DNA of 64,000 nt. It comes from Candidatus Gastranaerophilales bacterium HUM_1. Its GTDB lineage: Bacteria; Cyanobacteriota; Vampirovibrionia; Gastranaerophilales; Gastranaerophilaceae. This document shows, piece after piece, positions 51,861-62,545 of this stretch; position 1 is the stretch's first letter; each line of letters opens with the position of its first letter. Under the pieces are notes generated by a model. It saw only the letters and a list, made by a program, of their open reading frames with translations. It was not told where the DNA came from and ran no database searches. A program made the translations under genes and the position numbers. Location of the stretch: assembly GCA_002103105.1 (NCBI GenBank), contig DAAY01000007.1, positions 246,627 through 310,626 of the forward strand. The letters are read 5' to 3'.

Positions 51861-51889
51861 AAAAAGAGTTCACATAATGAACTCTTTTT
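51861..51889. terminator. Intrinsic terminator
   Basis: AAAAAGAGTTCA (51861-51872) pairs perfectly with TGAACTCTTTTT (51878-51889) around a 5-base loop. On the minus strand a run of seven T ends the flavoprotein transcript. Confidence 0.85.
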
Positions 51890-51895
51890 CTTCTA

Positions 51896-52438
51896 TTATA
51901 TTGATTTTCCTAAATCAAAAGCTTGCTGAGGATAAATAGTCTTATCAACCTCACCCTTTTGCCATACCCCAGTTGCAACAACTGCACCCATTGGATTAGC
52001 TCCAGGAAGACAAGCCATCAATCCATCAAATTCTGCTAATACTCTATCCATTGCATGAGAACTCAAATCCGCAGCAGTCATAATAAAATAAAATTCTTTA
52101 TTTTCTATATGCGTATATCTTGCGCAACATCTGTCAATCAATGTTTTCAACTGAGCACACATTGTATAAAAATAAACTGGAGTAGCTAGAACAATTACAT
52201 CCGCTTCAACCATTTTATCTAAAATTTCAGCAGCATCATCTTTTTGAGAACAAACAGTGTTGTCATTTGTGTTACAAAAGCCACAACCAGTACAATAATT
52301 TATCTTCTTTTCTCTCAATGAAATTTTTTCAACTTCATTACCAGCGGATTTTGCACCTTCCATGAATTTATCACATAAAGTATCTGAATTCCCACCTTTT
52401 CTTGGGGAAGAAGAAATAATTAAAACTTTTTTAGACAT
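51896..52438 (-). CDS. NADPH-dependent FMN reductase / iron-sulfur flavoprotein family
   Basis: A 180-residue flavodoxin-fold protein. The FMN phosphate loop is S-S-S-P-R-K-G-G-N-S-D-T (about 8-19); C-T-G-C-G-F-C (48-54) plus a further Cys (V-C-S-Q-K-D-D) resembles the compact 4Fe-4S motif of iron-sulfur flavoproteins; T-P-V-Y-F-Y-T-M near residue 91 binds the flavin. It could pass electrons to or detoxify small molecules; partner unknown. A single-gene unit with a strong terminator. Confidence 0.85.
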   Translation of the reverse strand: MSKKVLIISSSPRKGGNSDTLCDKFMEGAKSAGNEVEKISLREKKINYCTGCGFCNTNDNTVCSQKDDAAEILDKMVEADVIVLATPVYFYTMCAQLKTLIDRCCARYTHIENKEFYFIMTAADLSSHAMDRVLAEFDGLMACLPGANPMGAVVATGVWQKGEVDKTIYPQQAFDLGKSI

Positions 52439-52526
52439 CTATTTTACCTCACTTTAATAATTGTTAAAATCAGTACAGATATATTCTATCACTTGATAGC
52501 CACTCTAAGTCAAGAGAAAAATTTAA

Positions 52527-52745
52527 TCAATCAAAATTAAAAAATTTATACGGTTCAACATCCAAGGCAGAAACCAAACGATGTAAGGTTTTAAAGGTTA
52601 TATTCCTTAAACCGCATTCAATATCACTAATATAATGAGCATCAATCCCCAATTTTTCTGCTAATTTTTCTTGAGTATAACCACGCATCAAACGATAATA
52701 CTTTAATTTATTTCCAAATTTTACACAAAGTTCATTATATTCCAT
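52527..52745 (-). CDS. XRE-family helix-turn-helix regulator (solo HTH)
   Basis: A 72-residue protein that is essentially a Cro/C1 HTH: Y-T-Q-E-K-L-A-E-K-L-G-I-D-A-H-Y-I-S-D-I-E (about 23-43), then G-L-R-N-I-T-F-K-T-L, ending F-N-F-D. It is the size and style of the regulator at 12040-12249. It lies head-to-head with a pilin-like gene (75-base gap), and a perfect 18-base palindrome sits over the pilin -10. Autoregulation and control of the pilin are the simple reading. Confidence 0.8.
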   Translation of the reverse strand: MEYNELCVKFGNKLKYYRLMRGYTQEKLAEKLGIDAHYISDIECGLRNITFKTLHRLVSALDVEPYKFFNFD

Positions 52746-52784
52746 TCTTTAATCATATAGGATTATATTATTCAATAAATAGTA

Positions 52785-52818
52785 TTGTAAAATACATAAT
52801 TGTATATTATAATATACA
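52785..52818 (+). promoter_or_regulatory. Promoter with perfect 18-bp palindrome before the third pilin-like gene
   Basis: TTGTAA (52785-52790), 17 bases, TATAAT (52808-52813). The palindrome TGTATATTATAATATACA (52801-52818) covers the -10 and reaches within 2 bases of the ATG at 52821. With a start at about +7 the message would have almost no leader, so leaderless translation is likely. Confidence 0.6.
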
Positions 52819-52820
52819 GT

Positions 52821-53492
52821 ATGATAGATTATTTGAATAAAAGAAAATTAGCATTCACTCTGGCAGAAGTTTTAATTACTCTAGGCATAATAGGGGTCGT
52901 AGCAGCAATAACACTCCCAACAATTTTAGCTAAAAGCAAAAAACGAGTTGTTGAAACACAACTCAAAGAATATTATTCCATAATGAACCAAGCATTCAAA
53001 CTTGCAGAAAATGACTATGGAGATATGGGTGGATGGGATAGCCCAGCAAGAACGGATAAATTAGGTGGAACTGGTGATTATGAATGGTTTCAAACCTACA
53101 TTCAGCCATATCTAAAATCTAGTACTGTAAAAAATAGTTTCCATTTATGGTGTGTTTGGTATGATGGTTTTGCTATTGAGTTTATCAATGGGACAGCCGC
53201 ATCTTGCGGAATAGCCGAAGGATTTAGCAATGATTTCCTTTGTATGTTCTATCCAAAAGCTGAAAAAATGAAAGAAGTACAAGACAATTCCGCTCAAGCC
53301 CAAAAACTTGTCCCAGGAAAAGATTATTTTATCTTTAAAATTAATCTTGATGATAATAAAGGCTTTCAACCCTATGATAGCGATGAATGTTACGCAACAA
53401 CTGGAACACGATGGTTACCCGCAAGAGGTTGTGCAAGATTAATTCAGAAAAATAATTGGACAATTCCTTCAAATTATCCAATCAAATTTTAA
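52821..53492 (+). CDS. Type IV pilin-like protein
   Basis: A 223-residue prepilin-like protein: a short basic leader, then K-L-A-F-T-L-A-E-V-L-I-T-L-G with Ala at -1 and Glu5, then the hydrophobic helix. The mature part has four to six Cys and many Trp (for example W-C-V-W-Y-D-G-F), unlike the two at 10437-11974. The ATG at 52821 lies directly after the promoter; no ribosome site is seen, and an in-frame TTG at 52833 is an alternative. It is divergent from the XRE gene. Confidence 0.75.
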   Translation: MIDYLNKRKLAFTLAEVLITLGIIGVVAAITLPTILAKSKKRVVETQLKEYYSIMNQAFKLAENDYGDMGGWDSPARTDKLGGTGDYEWFQTYIQPYLKSSTVKNSFHLWCVWYDGFAIEFINGTAASCGIAEGFSNDFLCMFYPKAEKMKEVQDNSAQAQKLVPGKDYFIFKINLDDNKGFQPYDSDECYATTGTRWLPARGCARLIQKNNWTIPSNYPIKF

Positions 53493-53498
53493 CAAAAT

Positions 53499-54161
53499 CT
53501 ACAAAACTAAAATCAACATCACAACCACAGCAACAACAAATGAAAAACCAACAAAAATCCAATAAAAAGGTATTCCCTTTGAAGCGGATTCTGACTTCAT
53601 TGAATAAACTTGTTTCTTGGAAGATTTTGATTTTTTAGTTTTGGGAGGATTTTTTCTTTTGGTAAAACTTTTTTCTTTGGCTTTTTCTTCTAAATACTTT
53701 TCCGAAAGAGATTTTTTTGACTTTTTACCCGTAACCAAAAGTTCTGTATCATAACGCAATTTTAGTATATTAGTTTTTGCTTTTTTGTTGTAAACAGCAT
53801 AATTTATTCCGACTTCAAATGCTCTTTGTAAACACTCCAACGCTTCCATTCCATCTTTTTTAACTTTTGCCGAGTGAACAGATTCATTTCCATGTTTTTT
53901 CAAAAAATATAAATCATTCACAAATTCTTTTTCTTGCTCAGATCCATTACCCTTATCTTTCAAGGTCGCAAGCATTTGGTCAAAAGTATTTTCACTTGTT
54001 CTATTTTTACCCAAAACTTGCTTACAAACATGTTCCCCAAAACGTCTTGTTTGTCCCATACATTGTTCAAAATATTCATCACGATAAAGTTTTTCTGCTT
54101 CCGTGATTATTTCAAACAAATTTTTATCCACAGATTTTAAAAAATCAAAATTTGTTGCCAT
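53499..54161 (-). CDS. DUF4145-like protein with C-terminal membrane anchor
   Basis: A 220-residue protein. The N-terminal 130 residues have the helical layout of DUF4145 domains: A-E-K-L-Y-R-D-E-Y-F-E-Q-C-M near 22-35, R-R-F-G-E-H-V-C-K-Q, L-K-K-H-G-N-E-S-V-H, and A-L-E-C-L-Q-R-A. A basic linker (Lys/Ser-rich, 145-190) leads to one C-terminal hydrophobic helix (I-F-V-G-F-S-F-V-V-A-V-V-V-M-L-I-L-V-L), so it is tail-anchored with the domain in the cytoplasm. Function is unknown. It converges with the pilin-like gene, ending 6 bases away. Confidence 0.6.
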   Translation of the reverse strand: MATNFDFLKSVDKNLFEIITEAEKLYRDEYFEQCMGQTRRFGEHVCKQVLGKNRTSENTFDQMLATLKDKGNGSEQEKEFVNDLYFLKKHGNESVHSAKVKKDGMEALECLQRAFEVGINYAVYNKKAKTNILKLRYDTELLVTGKKSKKSLSEKYLEEKAKEKSFTKRKNPPKTKKSKSSKKQVYSMKSESASKGIPFYWIFVGFSFVVAVVVMLILVL

Positions 54162-54252
54162 AATAAAATACTACAATTCACAAACCACAATGTCATCAAT
54201 CAAAAAGCGGAAAATATTATTTTATCAAATTTTTCATATTTTCCCCAAATAA

Positions 54253-54289
54253 AAAAGAGCGGTAATGTCAAAAACACTAACGCTCTTTT
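54253..54289 (-). terminator. Terminator of pgi
   Basis: AAAAGAGCG (54253-54261) pairs with CGCTCTTTT (54281-54289), and inner bases extend the stem with mismatches. T-rich sequence follows on the minus strand. Confidence 0.75.
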
Positions 54290-54307
54290 CTGAATCATTA
54301 AAATTTC

Positions 54308-55609
54308 TTATTTAGAAATTCTTCCTGGAACAACAACTCCACCTTTTAAGTTCTTTTTGTAAAATTCAACGTGTGGTTGAAGTACACTATCAAGAACTTC
54401 TGGGAATTCTTTACCTTCCATAATTTTTTCAACGATTTCTTGATAAACAGTAGCAAATGCTCTCAATTGAGTCAAAGCACCAGCAGCAGCTGGAGTTAAG
54501 CCCATACCTTGAGTTTTAACTGTTTCAACAAACAAATTGCCAGTAACTTCATAAGATTTAGTTAATGCAGCAATATAGCTTTCTGCGTTTTCTCTGCAAA
54601 CTCCATTATCTTGAGGAACAGTTAATGCAAACGCAAATTTGTTAGCTGGGTTGAAGTGAGCTTCTGCAGAGTGGTGCATAGCATCTGGAACTTTAGCAAT
54701 TTGTTTTAATGTATCTTTTACAGATTCATTTTGCATTTGAGCATTCCAGTAAACTGTATTTTCAAAAATTGAACCCATATATTGGTGAACTGAAGTGATA
54801 ATTCCGTTCAATTTTGCATCTGCCCAGAAAATACCTTCTTTTAATGCATCGTTTACATCTAAATCAGCAGTCAAAGATTCTGTTGAAATTTCTTGAGCAG
54901 CATTCAACATTGCAATCATATCTTCTTTCTTCATGCCAGCATAAGCAAGAGTGAATAAAGCGTGATCATCAAATGCAGAGAATCTTCCACCTACATCATC
55001 GTGAATGAATAAATCACCTAACCAACCTTGTTCGTTAGAAGATCTTCTTAATTCAGATTTTTCAGCATTTTTATCAGTAACTGCGATGAAATGTTTGTGA
55101 GCTAACTTTTCAGCTTCTTCTTGAGATTTGCCTTGAGCTTTGTATGCATCAATCAACATAGCCAAAACTCTTAAGAAACCATCTTTAGTTTCAAAAGTTG
55201 AACCTGATTTTGAAGCGATTAAGAAATTAGAATCTAAAACATTATTTTCTAATTTATACAAAAATCTTTCTAAACTAGCAGAATCAACATCAGAATAAAA
55301 TTCAATTTTGTCACCTTTAATGTTCAAACCATTGATAGACAACATATGTTCAACAGTATGTTTTGAACCACCAATACCCATAACGCTTAATTTTGAAGCT
55401 CCAGTTTGGCTTTGTAATCTTTCTGCTAGAGAGTAAATTTCATCAACTCTTTTAGCTTGTTCTGAAGGTAAGTTTACCCAGTTTAAGAATTGACCTTGTT
55501 TGTTAGCACGAGAAGAAAATTCTTGAACAAATTCAGAAACTTTTGATGAATATTTGCTAAAATCAATACCAGAGAAATTAGCAGTAATATTTGAGTTTTT
55601 TGTCAACAT
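54308..55609 (-). CDS. pgi: Glucose-6-phosphate isomerase
   Basis: Interconverts glucose-6-P and fructose-6-P. The 433-residue length fits the shorter bacterial type. Sugar-phosphate-binding S-V-M-G-I-G-G-S (about 74-81), S-D-V-D-S-A, I-A-S-K-S-G-S-T-F-E-T (about 131-141), D-V-G-G-R-F-S-A near 210 and the H-H-S-x-A-E-A-H-F segment are in order. AAGGGG precedes the ATG. A single-gene unit with a strong terminator. Confidence 0.95.
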   Translation of the reverse strand: MLTKNSNITANFSGIDFSKYSSKVSEFVQEFSSRANKQGQFLNWVNLPSEQAKRVDEIYSLAERLQSQTGASKLSVMGIGGSKHTVEHMLSINGLNIKGDKIEFYSDVDSASLERFLYKLENNVLDSNFLIASKSGSTFETKDGFLRVLAMLIDAYKAQGKSQEEAEKLAHKHFIAVTDKNAEKSELRRSSNEQGWLGDLFIHDDVGGRFSAFDDHALFTLAYAGMKKEDMIAMLNAAQEISTESLTADLDVNDALKEGIFWADAKLNGIITSVHQYMGSIFENTVYWNAQMQNESVKDTLKQIAKVPDAMHHSAEAHFNPANKFAFALTVPQDNGVCRENAESYIAALTKSYEVTGNLFVETVKTQGMGLTPAAAGALTQLRAFATVYQEIVEKIMEGKEFPEVLDSVLQPHVEFYKKNLKGGVVVPGRISK

Positions 55610-55710
55610 GATAACCCCTTTCTTAATAAGTTATACCCTTCACAAGAATATTTTACTATAAAATTTTTATTTTGGGGATTTTTTCAGTAAGAAAGGTTGG
55701 CTATATTAAC

Positions 55711-57045
55711 CTATATTGCGATTTGAGCACCAAGAAGAATTCTATGGCTATTCGATTTATTATCATTTTGGCAGAAAATATAATTCATCACAAGTTTCAA
55801 TGCCTGTCCTTTCAAATAATAATTCACTCCCGCAGTATATTCCCTTCTGTGATCATGCCTGCACGATTTGTCTGGATCAAACTCATCATAACGAAGAACA
55901 GCTTCAATTTTTTTAGTGATTTTATAACCTAAAGTTATATACCATCCCTCACGATGTTTAGAGGTCAATCCAGTTGGCCCATTCGAACCATTTGCCGAAG
56001 AATATTCCATTCTTGTCCAGAATTTTTTATACTCATAACCAATAAAAACACCACTAATAAAATAATCAACAGAATTTCTGCGACCAGTAATTATTCCACC
56101 ACCTGTTGTAAGTTTTCCATACTTGCCATTAGTTTTTGCAAGAGGTTTAAAATTGACCCAACCATCGAATTCCATCCCAGGGAGAAATTCAGTAAAAAAT
56201 GTATCAGAACTATAACCTCCAATATCATAATCAACAAGAGAATAATTACCTATAACCCTTACACCATTTTTACGTATATTCCCAAAATTTCTTGAGATTT
56301 GAGAACGATTTAAAAGAGGCAAAGTATAAGGGGATTGAATACCTTCATACCCAATACCAGTACGAGAACGCCCAACCAAAATTGTATGATGCGGAATTCT
56401 TTTTGATTCAACATAAAAATCTTGCACAAATTGCTTCATAAATGGTCTTGAATGCTGATGAGAAGCATCCAATAATATTCTAAAGTTTTCTTTTCCTCCT
56501 TTAAATTGGCCATCCAAAATTACATTTACCATAGAGGGATTAAATTTGTTATAAGAATGCCCACCTTCTTCAAAATTAGATTCCATATTCATCCCAACAA
56601 CAGCCCAAGGATGAAATGTTTCTAAAGGTCCAGACTGAAAATGTTTGGTTAAAGGCTCTTTGAAAAGAGATGAAGCAGTATTTGTTTGTTCAATTTTTAA
56701 ATTATAAAGCCTATCAACTTGAGAGGTCAAACCCCTAAAAAATCGATTCTCCTGTTCTACAATATTTGCATCTTTAAGAGTTGGAACATTTTCCCAAATC
56801 GGAGGAGCTTCCTCTAACAATTTTTCATCTTCAAAAAGTAGATTTTCTCTTGTTTCCAAATTTTCACCATCGACAAGCGAATCGCTTCTATCATCAGATA
56901 AAACATCTGGGTTAGCATGAACTGAATCGTTTATGGTAAGCCGTTGAAAATTATTATCAAACTCAAGACATATCTCTTCATCAAGAGCTTGAGCAGACAA
57001 CGGATTAAATAATATTAAAGCTAAAATAAATAAAAACTTTTTCAC
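55711..57045 (-). CDS. Outer-membrane porin-like barrel (OprO/OprP-like) with signal peptide
   Basis: A 444-residue protein. A signal peptide (V-K-K-F-L-F-I-L-A-L-I-L-F to A-Q-A) is followed by an acidic region of about 100 residues, then repeated amphipathic strands with aromatic ends and Gly-rich turns (for example D-G-W-V-N-F-K-P and W-Y-I-T-L-G-Y-K-I), typical of outer-membrane barrels of the phosphate-selective porin family. The final residue pattern is aromatic-poor (A-Q-I-A-I), which is unusual for such barrels. GTG at 57045 is taken as start because it begins the signal peptide; the TTG at 57063 would add six residues and overlap the TPR gene. Confidence 0.65.
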   Translation of the reverse strand: MKKFLFILALILFNPLSAQALDEEICLEFDNNFQRLTINDSVHANPDVLSDDRSDSLVDGENLETRENLLFEDEKLLEEAPPIWENVPTLKDANIVEQENRFFRGLTSQVDRLYNLKIEQTNTASSLFKEPLTKHFQSGPLETFHPWAVVGMNMESNFEEGGHSYNKFNPSMVNVILDGQFKGGKENFRILLDASHQHSRPFMKQFVQDFYVESKRIPHHTILVGRSRTGIGYEGIQSPYTLPLLNRSQISRNFGNIRKNGVRVIGNYSLVDYDIGGYSSDTFFTEFLPGMEFDGWVNFKPLAKTNGKYGKLTTGGGIITGRRNSVDYFISGVFIGYEYKKFWTRMEYSSANGSNGPTGLTSKHREGWYITLGYKITKKIEAVLRYDEFDPDKSCRHDHRREYTAGVNYYLKGQALKLVMNYIFCQNDNKSNSHRILLGAQIAI

Positions 57046-57055
57046 AACCAAATTC

Positions 57056-57538
57056 TTACACAATATATTTTTGTAAAATTAATTTTTTAAAAGCTTTTGC
57101 ATTAACGGCATCAGGTTCAATTTCTAAAAGTTTTTCTAAATAACTAAGAGCCTTGTGATAATCTCCTAATTTTTTATATGCCGCAGCCATAGCAAATAAT
57201 GCATCCACAAATTTTTCATCAAGTTCCAATGCTTTTTCTAAATCTTTTATCGCACCTTCAATATTTGGATTTTCAATATCTTTACGAGAAAGAATAATTT
57301 TAGCACGGTTATAATAAGCATCAGTCATTTTATCATCAAGAGAAAGAGCTTTCGTATAATCTAACATAGCTTCATCATATTTTTTCATCACATCATAAAC
57401 TGCACCACGATAAAAATATGGAATAGCCCAATCATTCTTTAACTCTAAAGACTTGTTAATATTTTCAATTGCATCTTCATATTTTCCATCTTGAAAATTG
57501 TAAATTCCGTTATCCAAATAATATTTATAATCGTTCAT
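57056..57538 (-). CDS. TPR-repeat protein
   Basis: A 160-residue protein of four or so tetratricopeptide repeats; each has the pattern W/Y-x-x-(A/L)-(Y)-x-x-G/A and a final Pro, for example W-A-I-P-Y-F-Y-R-G-A-V-Y, A-Y-Y-N-R-A-K and A-L-F-A-M-A-A-A-Y-K-K-L-G. TPRs mediate protein contacts. It lacks a signal peptide and ends 10 bases before the porin-like gene, so they share a message; a role in porin handling is only suggested by position. Confidence 0.85.
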   Translation of the reverse strand: MNDYKYYLDNGIYNFQDGKYEDAIENINKSLELKNDWAIPYFYRGAVYDVMKKYDEAMLDYTKALSLDDKMTDAYYNRAKIILSRKDIENPNIEGAIKDLEKALELDEKFVDALFAMAAAYKKLGDYHKALSYLEKLLEIEPDAVNAKAFKKLILQKYIV

Positions 57539-57631
57539 AAGCTGATTATATAATAAACAAACTAAAGGGGTTAACTTTTAATATTTTATGCGTTATCATA
57601 TAGATATAAGAGCAAGAAAGAAAAGGACATT

Positions 57632-58438
57632 ATGAAATCAGTTAAAGAAATTTCAACAGAAACAAAAATTCAAAATAGATTAAAAAATCACCCCGTTTGT
57701 CTGGAATTAGTAAATTATTTATTTGCAGATGCTGAATTACAAGAAATGCAAGAATATGCAAACAATGTATCAATAAGAAGACTTGGTTACAACGACCACG
57801 GCCCAGTCCACATGCGTCAAGTTGTTGGTAACGCAATAAAAATGTTAAATATTTTACACGAAGCAGGTATCAAAACATCCTTAGAAGACGAAGAAATTGG
57901 TACATTTGAAGATAGTATGTGTGCAGTAATCTTGGCAGGATTGATGCACGATTTAGGAATGTCAATTGGCAGACAAGGACACGAAGAAATGTCCGCTCTA
58001 TTGTGCCAACCAATTTTGGAAAGAACACTTATGCACATGTTCCCTAACGACTTGCATAAAAGAGTAATTATCAGAGCAATTACGACAGAAGCAATTATTG
58101 GCCACATGTCATCAAGAAAAATCCATTCAATTGAAGCTGGTATAATTTTAATTGCTGATGGTTGCGATATGACAAAAGGAAGAGCAAGAATTCCAATGGC
58201 AATAAATACAACTCCAAGAGTTGGAGATATTCACAAATATTCAGCAAATGCAATCAACCGTATCGGAATTCACAGAGGAGAAAGAAAACCAATCAAAATT
58301 GATATCGAAATGTCAGGAGATGTAGGTTTCTTCCAAATTGAAGAAGTATTGTTGCAAAAAATTGACGCAAGTCCAGCAAAACAATTCGTTGAATTGTACG
58401 CAGGGGTTGAAGGTCAAGAACGTAAATGTTATTTATAA
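57632..58438 (+). CDS. HD-domain phosphohydrolase-like protein
   Basis: A 268-residue cytoplasmic protein with an HD domain: H-G-P-V-H-M-R-Q-V-V-G-N-A (about 55-68), G-L-M-H-D-L-G-M-S (about 102-110) and further His and Asp residues (I-G-H-M-S-S-R-K-I-H-S-I-E-A-G and D-G-C-D-M-T-K-G-R-A-R). HD proteins hydrolyse nucleotides or cyclic dinucleotides; substrate unknown. The conserved C-terminal segment after G-R-A-R-I-P resembles families of archaeal/bacterial HD proteins. AAAAGGACATT lies before the ATG. A single-gene unit with a strong terminator. Confidence 0.85.
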   Translation: MKSVKEISTETKIQNRLKNHPVCLELVNYLFADAELQEMQEYANNVSIRRLGYNDHGPVHMRQVVGNAIKMLNILHEAGIKTSLEDEEIGTFEDSMCAVILAGLMHDLGMSIGRQGHEEMSALLCQPILERTLMHMFPNDLHKRVIIRAITTEAIIGHMSSRKIHSIEAGIILIADGCDMTKGRARIPMAINTTPRVGDIHKYSANAINRIGIHRGERKPIKIDIEMSGDVGFFQIEEVLLQKIDASPAKQFVELYAGVEGQERKCYL

Positions 58439-58460
58439 CAAATTTAAAATTCATATTACT

Positions 58461-58494
58461 AAAAAAGCACTAAGGTCAACCTTAGTGCTTTTTT
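58461..58494. terminator. Strong bidirectional terminator
   Basis: A perfect 15-bp stem (58461-58475 with 58480-58494) with a 4-base loop and T-runs on both strands, between the HD gene and the convergent DMT transporter gene. Confidence 0.9.
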
Positions 58495-58496
58495 AA

Positions 58497-59429
58497 CTAT
58501 TCTTCATTATTTTGCGAACAAACGGTCAATCCTTTTTTGAAATTTTTCATCTGAATTTGAGATAACACAACCGCTATAATCATAAATATACATCCCCAAA
58601 CTTCTCTTGGAGTCATTGTTTCATGTAAAATCAGACTTCCACCAACAACAGCAAAAACAGATTCCATACACAAAATTATTGAAGCTATCGTTGGAGGAGT
58701 AAATTTTTGTCCAAAAATCTGCAATGTATAAGCCACACCACAAGTCAAAATTCCTGCATACAAAATAGGAGTTTTAGCTGCCACAAAATTTGCTACTACG
58801 GGGTTTTCAAACATCAACATAAATGGTAAAGATAAAAGTCCCACAACAAAAAATTGAACACAAGACATTTTGACAGGATTAACGTGACGAGAAAAATGGT
58901 TTACTACAAGGATATGAACCCCGTAGAAAAATGCTCCGATTAAAAGCAAGCCATCGTACATATCAAAACCTGTTAGCCCTCCCTTGAAACATAATAAATA
59001 CAATCCGACAAGAGCCAAACCAACACTGACTTTTATTTTATTTTCTAACTTTGCTCCAAAAAACATTGAAATTAAAGGCACAAAAATAATGTACAATGCT
59101 GAAATAAATCCAGCCTTTCCTGCACTAGCTGAAATCATGCTATATTGTTGCAAACTCATCGCCGTAAACAATGCCAGCCCGCAAAAAGCACCAGCTTTAA
59201 AAAGATACCAATGTTGTAAATGTTTTAACTTTTTCGGTCTATTATCAGGAGTTGTCATTTTCACAAGAAAAATAAGAGGAATTAAACTTAACCCACCTAA
59301 AATACTTCTCGCAAAATTAAAACTAAACGCCCCAACATAATCCATACCAGCTTTTTGGGCAACAAAAGACACACCCCAAATCAAAGCAGTTAAAAACAAA
59401 GCAAAATTAGATAAGACTTTTTTATTCAT
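58497..59429 (-). CDS. DMT-family permease with two EamA domains
   Basis: A 310-residue, ten-helix transporter with two EamA repeats (about 7-140 and 155-285). The N-terminal F-L-T-A-L-I-W-G-V-S-F-V-A-Q-K and E-S-V-F-A-V-V-G-G-x-L-I-L-H-E in the second repeat are hallmarks. Substrates in this family are metabolites such as amino acids or nucleotide sugars; not deducible here. It is separated from dnaK by a terminator. Confidence 0.92.
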   Translation of the reverse strand: MNKKVLSNFALFLTALIWGVSFVAQKAGMDYVGAFSFNFARSILGGLSLIPLIFLVKMTTPDNRPKKLKHLQHWYLFKAGAFCGLALFTAMSLQQYSMISASAGKAGFISALYIIFVPLISMFFGAKLENKIKVSVGLALVGLYLLCFKGGLTGFDMYDGLLLIGAFFYGVHILVVNHFSRHVNPVKMSCVQFFVVGLLSLPFMLMFENPVVANFVAAKTPILYAGILTCGVAYTLQIFGQKFTPPTIASIILCMESVFAVVGGSLILHETMTPREVWGCIFMIIAVVLSQIQMKNFKKGLTVCSQNNEE

Positions 59430-59498
59430 AACATTCCCTCTGCTTTAATTATATATTCTATTGATAAATAGTCAAACTAAATTACTCAACACAAGGAA

Positions 59499-59532
59499 AA
59501 AGAGGCGAGTTGGAAATCCAACTCGCCTCTTT
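59499..59532 (-). terminator. Terminator of dnaK
   Basis: A perfect 15-bp stem (59499-59513 with 59518-59532) with a 4-base loop, GC-rich in its centre, just after the dnaK stop. Confidence 0.9.
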
Positions 59533-59557
59533 AATACTTATGCTTGAAACTAAAAGA

Positions 59558-61423
<1,866 letters not shown>

Positions 61424-61472
61424 TTAAATATTTTCTTTTGAAAAGCATGATGGATTTTATCCCACCCATCTC

Positions 61473-61501
61473 ATATTATTGTTATAACATCGATTTTTCA
61501 A
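61473..61501 (-). promoter_or_regulatory. Probable promoter of dnaK
   Basis: Minus-strand TTGAAA (plus 61496-61501), 17 bases, TAATAT (plus 61473-61478). It fits the vegetative pattern, leaving a leader of about 60 bases. Confidence 0.5.
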
Positions 61502-61567
61502 AATCTTGAAAAAATAAACAAAAAATTAACAATTTGAACTGAATAATGAATATACTAATTATAGAAC

Positions 61568-62545
61568 TTAGAATTTATTATTTTTTTCAAAAGATTCCCA
61601 GTCATTGTTGACTATCAATTCAAAAATAGGATAATTTTTAAGCCGTTTCGCAAGGTTTAAATCTAAATTTTGAGTTACAGCAAATTTCAAGCGATTTTTC
61701 ATCTCGTCAAAATATTTATGTTTTAACTCCTCAGGGCAACAAAAATAATTATTAAAATATGAAAAAAACTTATATTGGAAAAGCGCATATTTTAAATGTT
61801 CATAAGCACCGCAATTTTCAATTTCTCTTTCAATCAAATCCATTATAGTAAAAATATCAAAAGTTTTTTCATCAAAAGTCATAGAAATCGATTTTGACGC
61901 AAAATTTCTATATCGATAAAATATGTTTGGATTAATAATAATTGACTTAGCACGAAGCAAACATTTTGTTGAAAAGAACGCATCTTCAAACTTCAAACCT
62001 TCTGGGAAAAGGATATCATTTTCTTTAAGAAAACTTGCCTTATATATTCTGTTACAAGCAGATAAATTTCTAGAGAATGGGCTTTTGCAATCCAGATATG
62101 AATAATCATTTTCGCTTTTCGTTTTCCAATCAGTCATTTCAAAGAAAACTTTTGGAACAATATCATTTTCACCTGCAACATAACTTTCTACATTAAACAT
62201 AAAAAAATCTGTTTTAGGAGTAACTAAATCGATAAAATTCTTATATAAATCCAATAAAATCCAATCATCGGAATCAATAAAAGAAATATAATCACCAGTT
62301 GATAATGCAATTCCAAGATTTCTTGCAGCCCCAGGGCCACCATTTTTTTTACTTAAAATAACAAATCTTTTATCAGTCTTGGAATATTCTTTCAAAATTT
62401 CAAGACTGTTATCAGTAGATTCATCATCCACACAGATAATTTCTAAATTTGAATATGTTTGAAACCTAATAGAATCCAAACTTTTTCTCAAAAATTTTTC
62501 ACTATTATAAACTGGTACAATAACGGAGATTTTAGGTGTTGGCAT
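61568..62545 (-). CDS. Family 2 glycosyltransferase
   Basis: A 325-residue GT-A enzyme that makes an inverting glycosidic bond to an unknown surface sugar. It has S-V-I-V-P-V-Y-N-S-E-K-F-L near residue 7, V-D-D-E-S-T-D-N-S near 40, N-x-G-x-x-x-A-R-N-x-G-I and the metal-binding F-I-D-S-D-D-W. The end is variable and Asn/Phe-rich. It overlaps the preceding glycosyltransferase gene by 14 bases and is clearly its partner. Confidence 0.92.
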   Translation of the reverse strand: MPTPKISVIVPVYNSEKFLRKSLDSIRFQTYSNLEIICVDDESTDNSLEILKEYSKTDKRFVILSKKNGGPGAARNLGIALSTGDYISFIDSDDWILLDLYKNFIDLVTPKTDFFMFNVESYVAGENDIVPKVFFEMTDWKTKSENDYSYLDCKSPFSRNLSACNRIYKASFLKENDILFPEGLKFEDAFFSTKCLLRAKSIIINPNIFYRYRNFASKSISMTFDEKTFDIFTIMDLIEREIENCGAYEHLKYALFQYKFFSYFNNYFCCPEELKHKYFDEMKNRLKFAVTQNLDLNLAKRLKNYPIFELIVNNDWESFEKNNKF

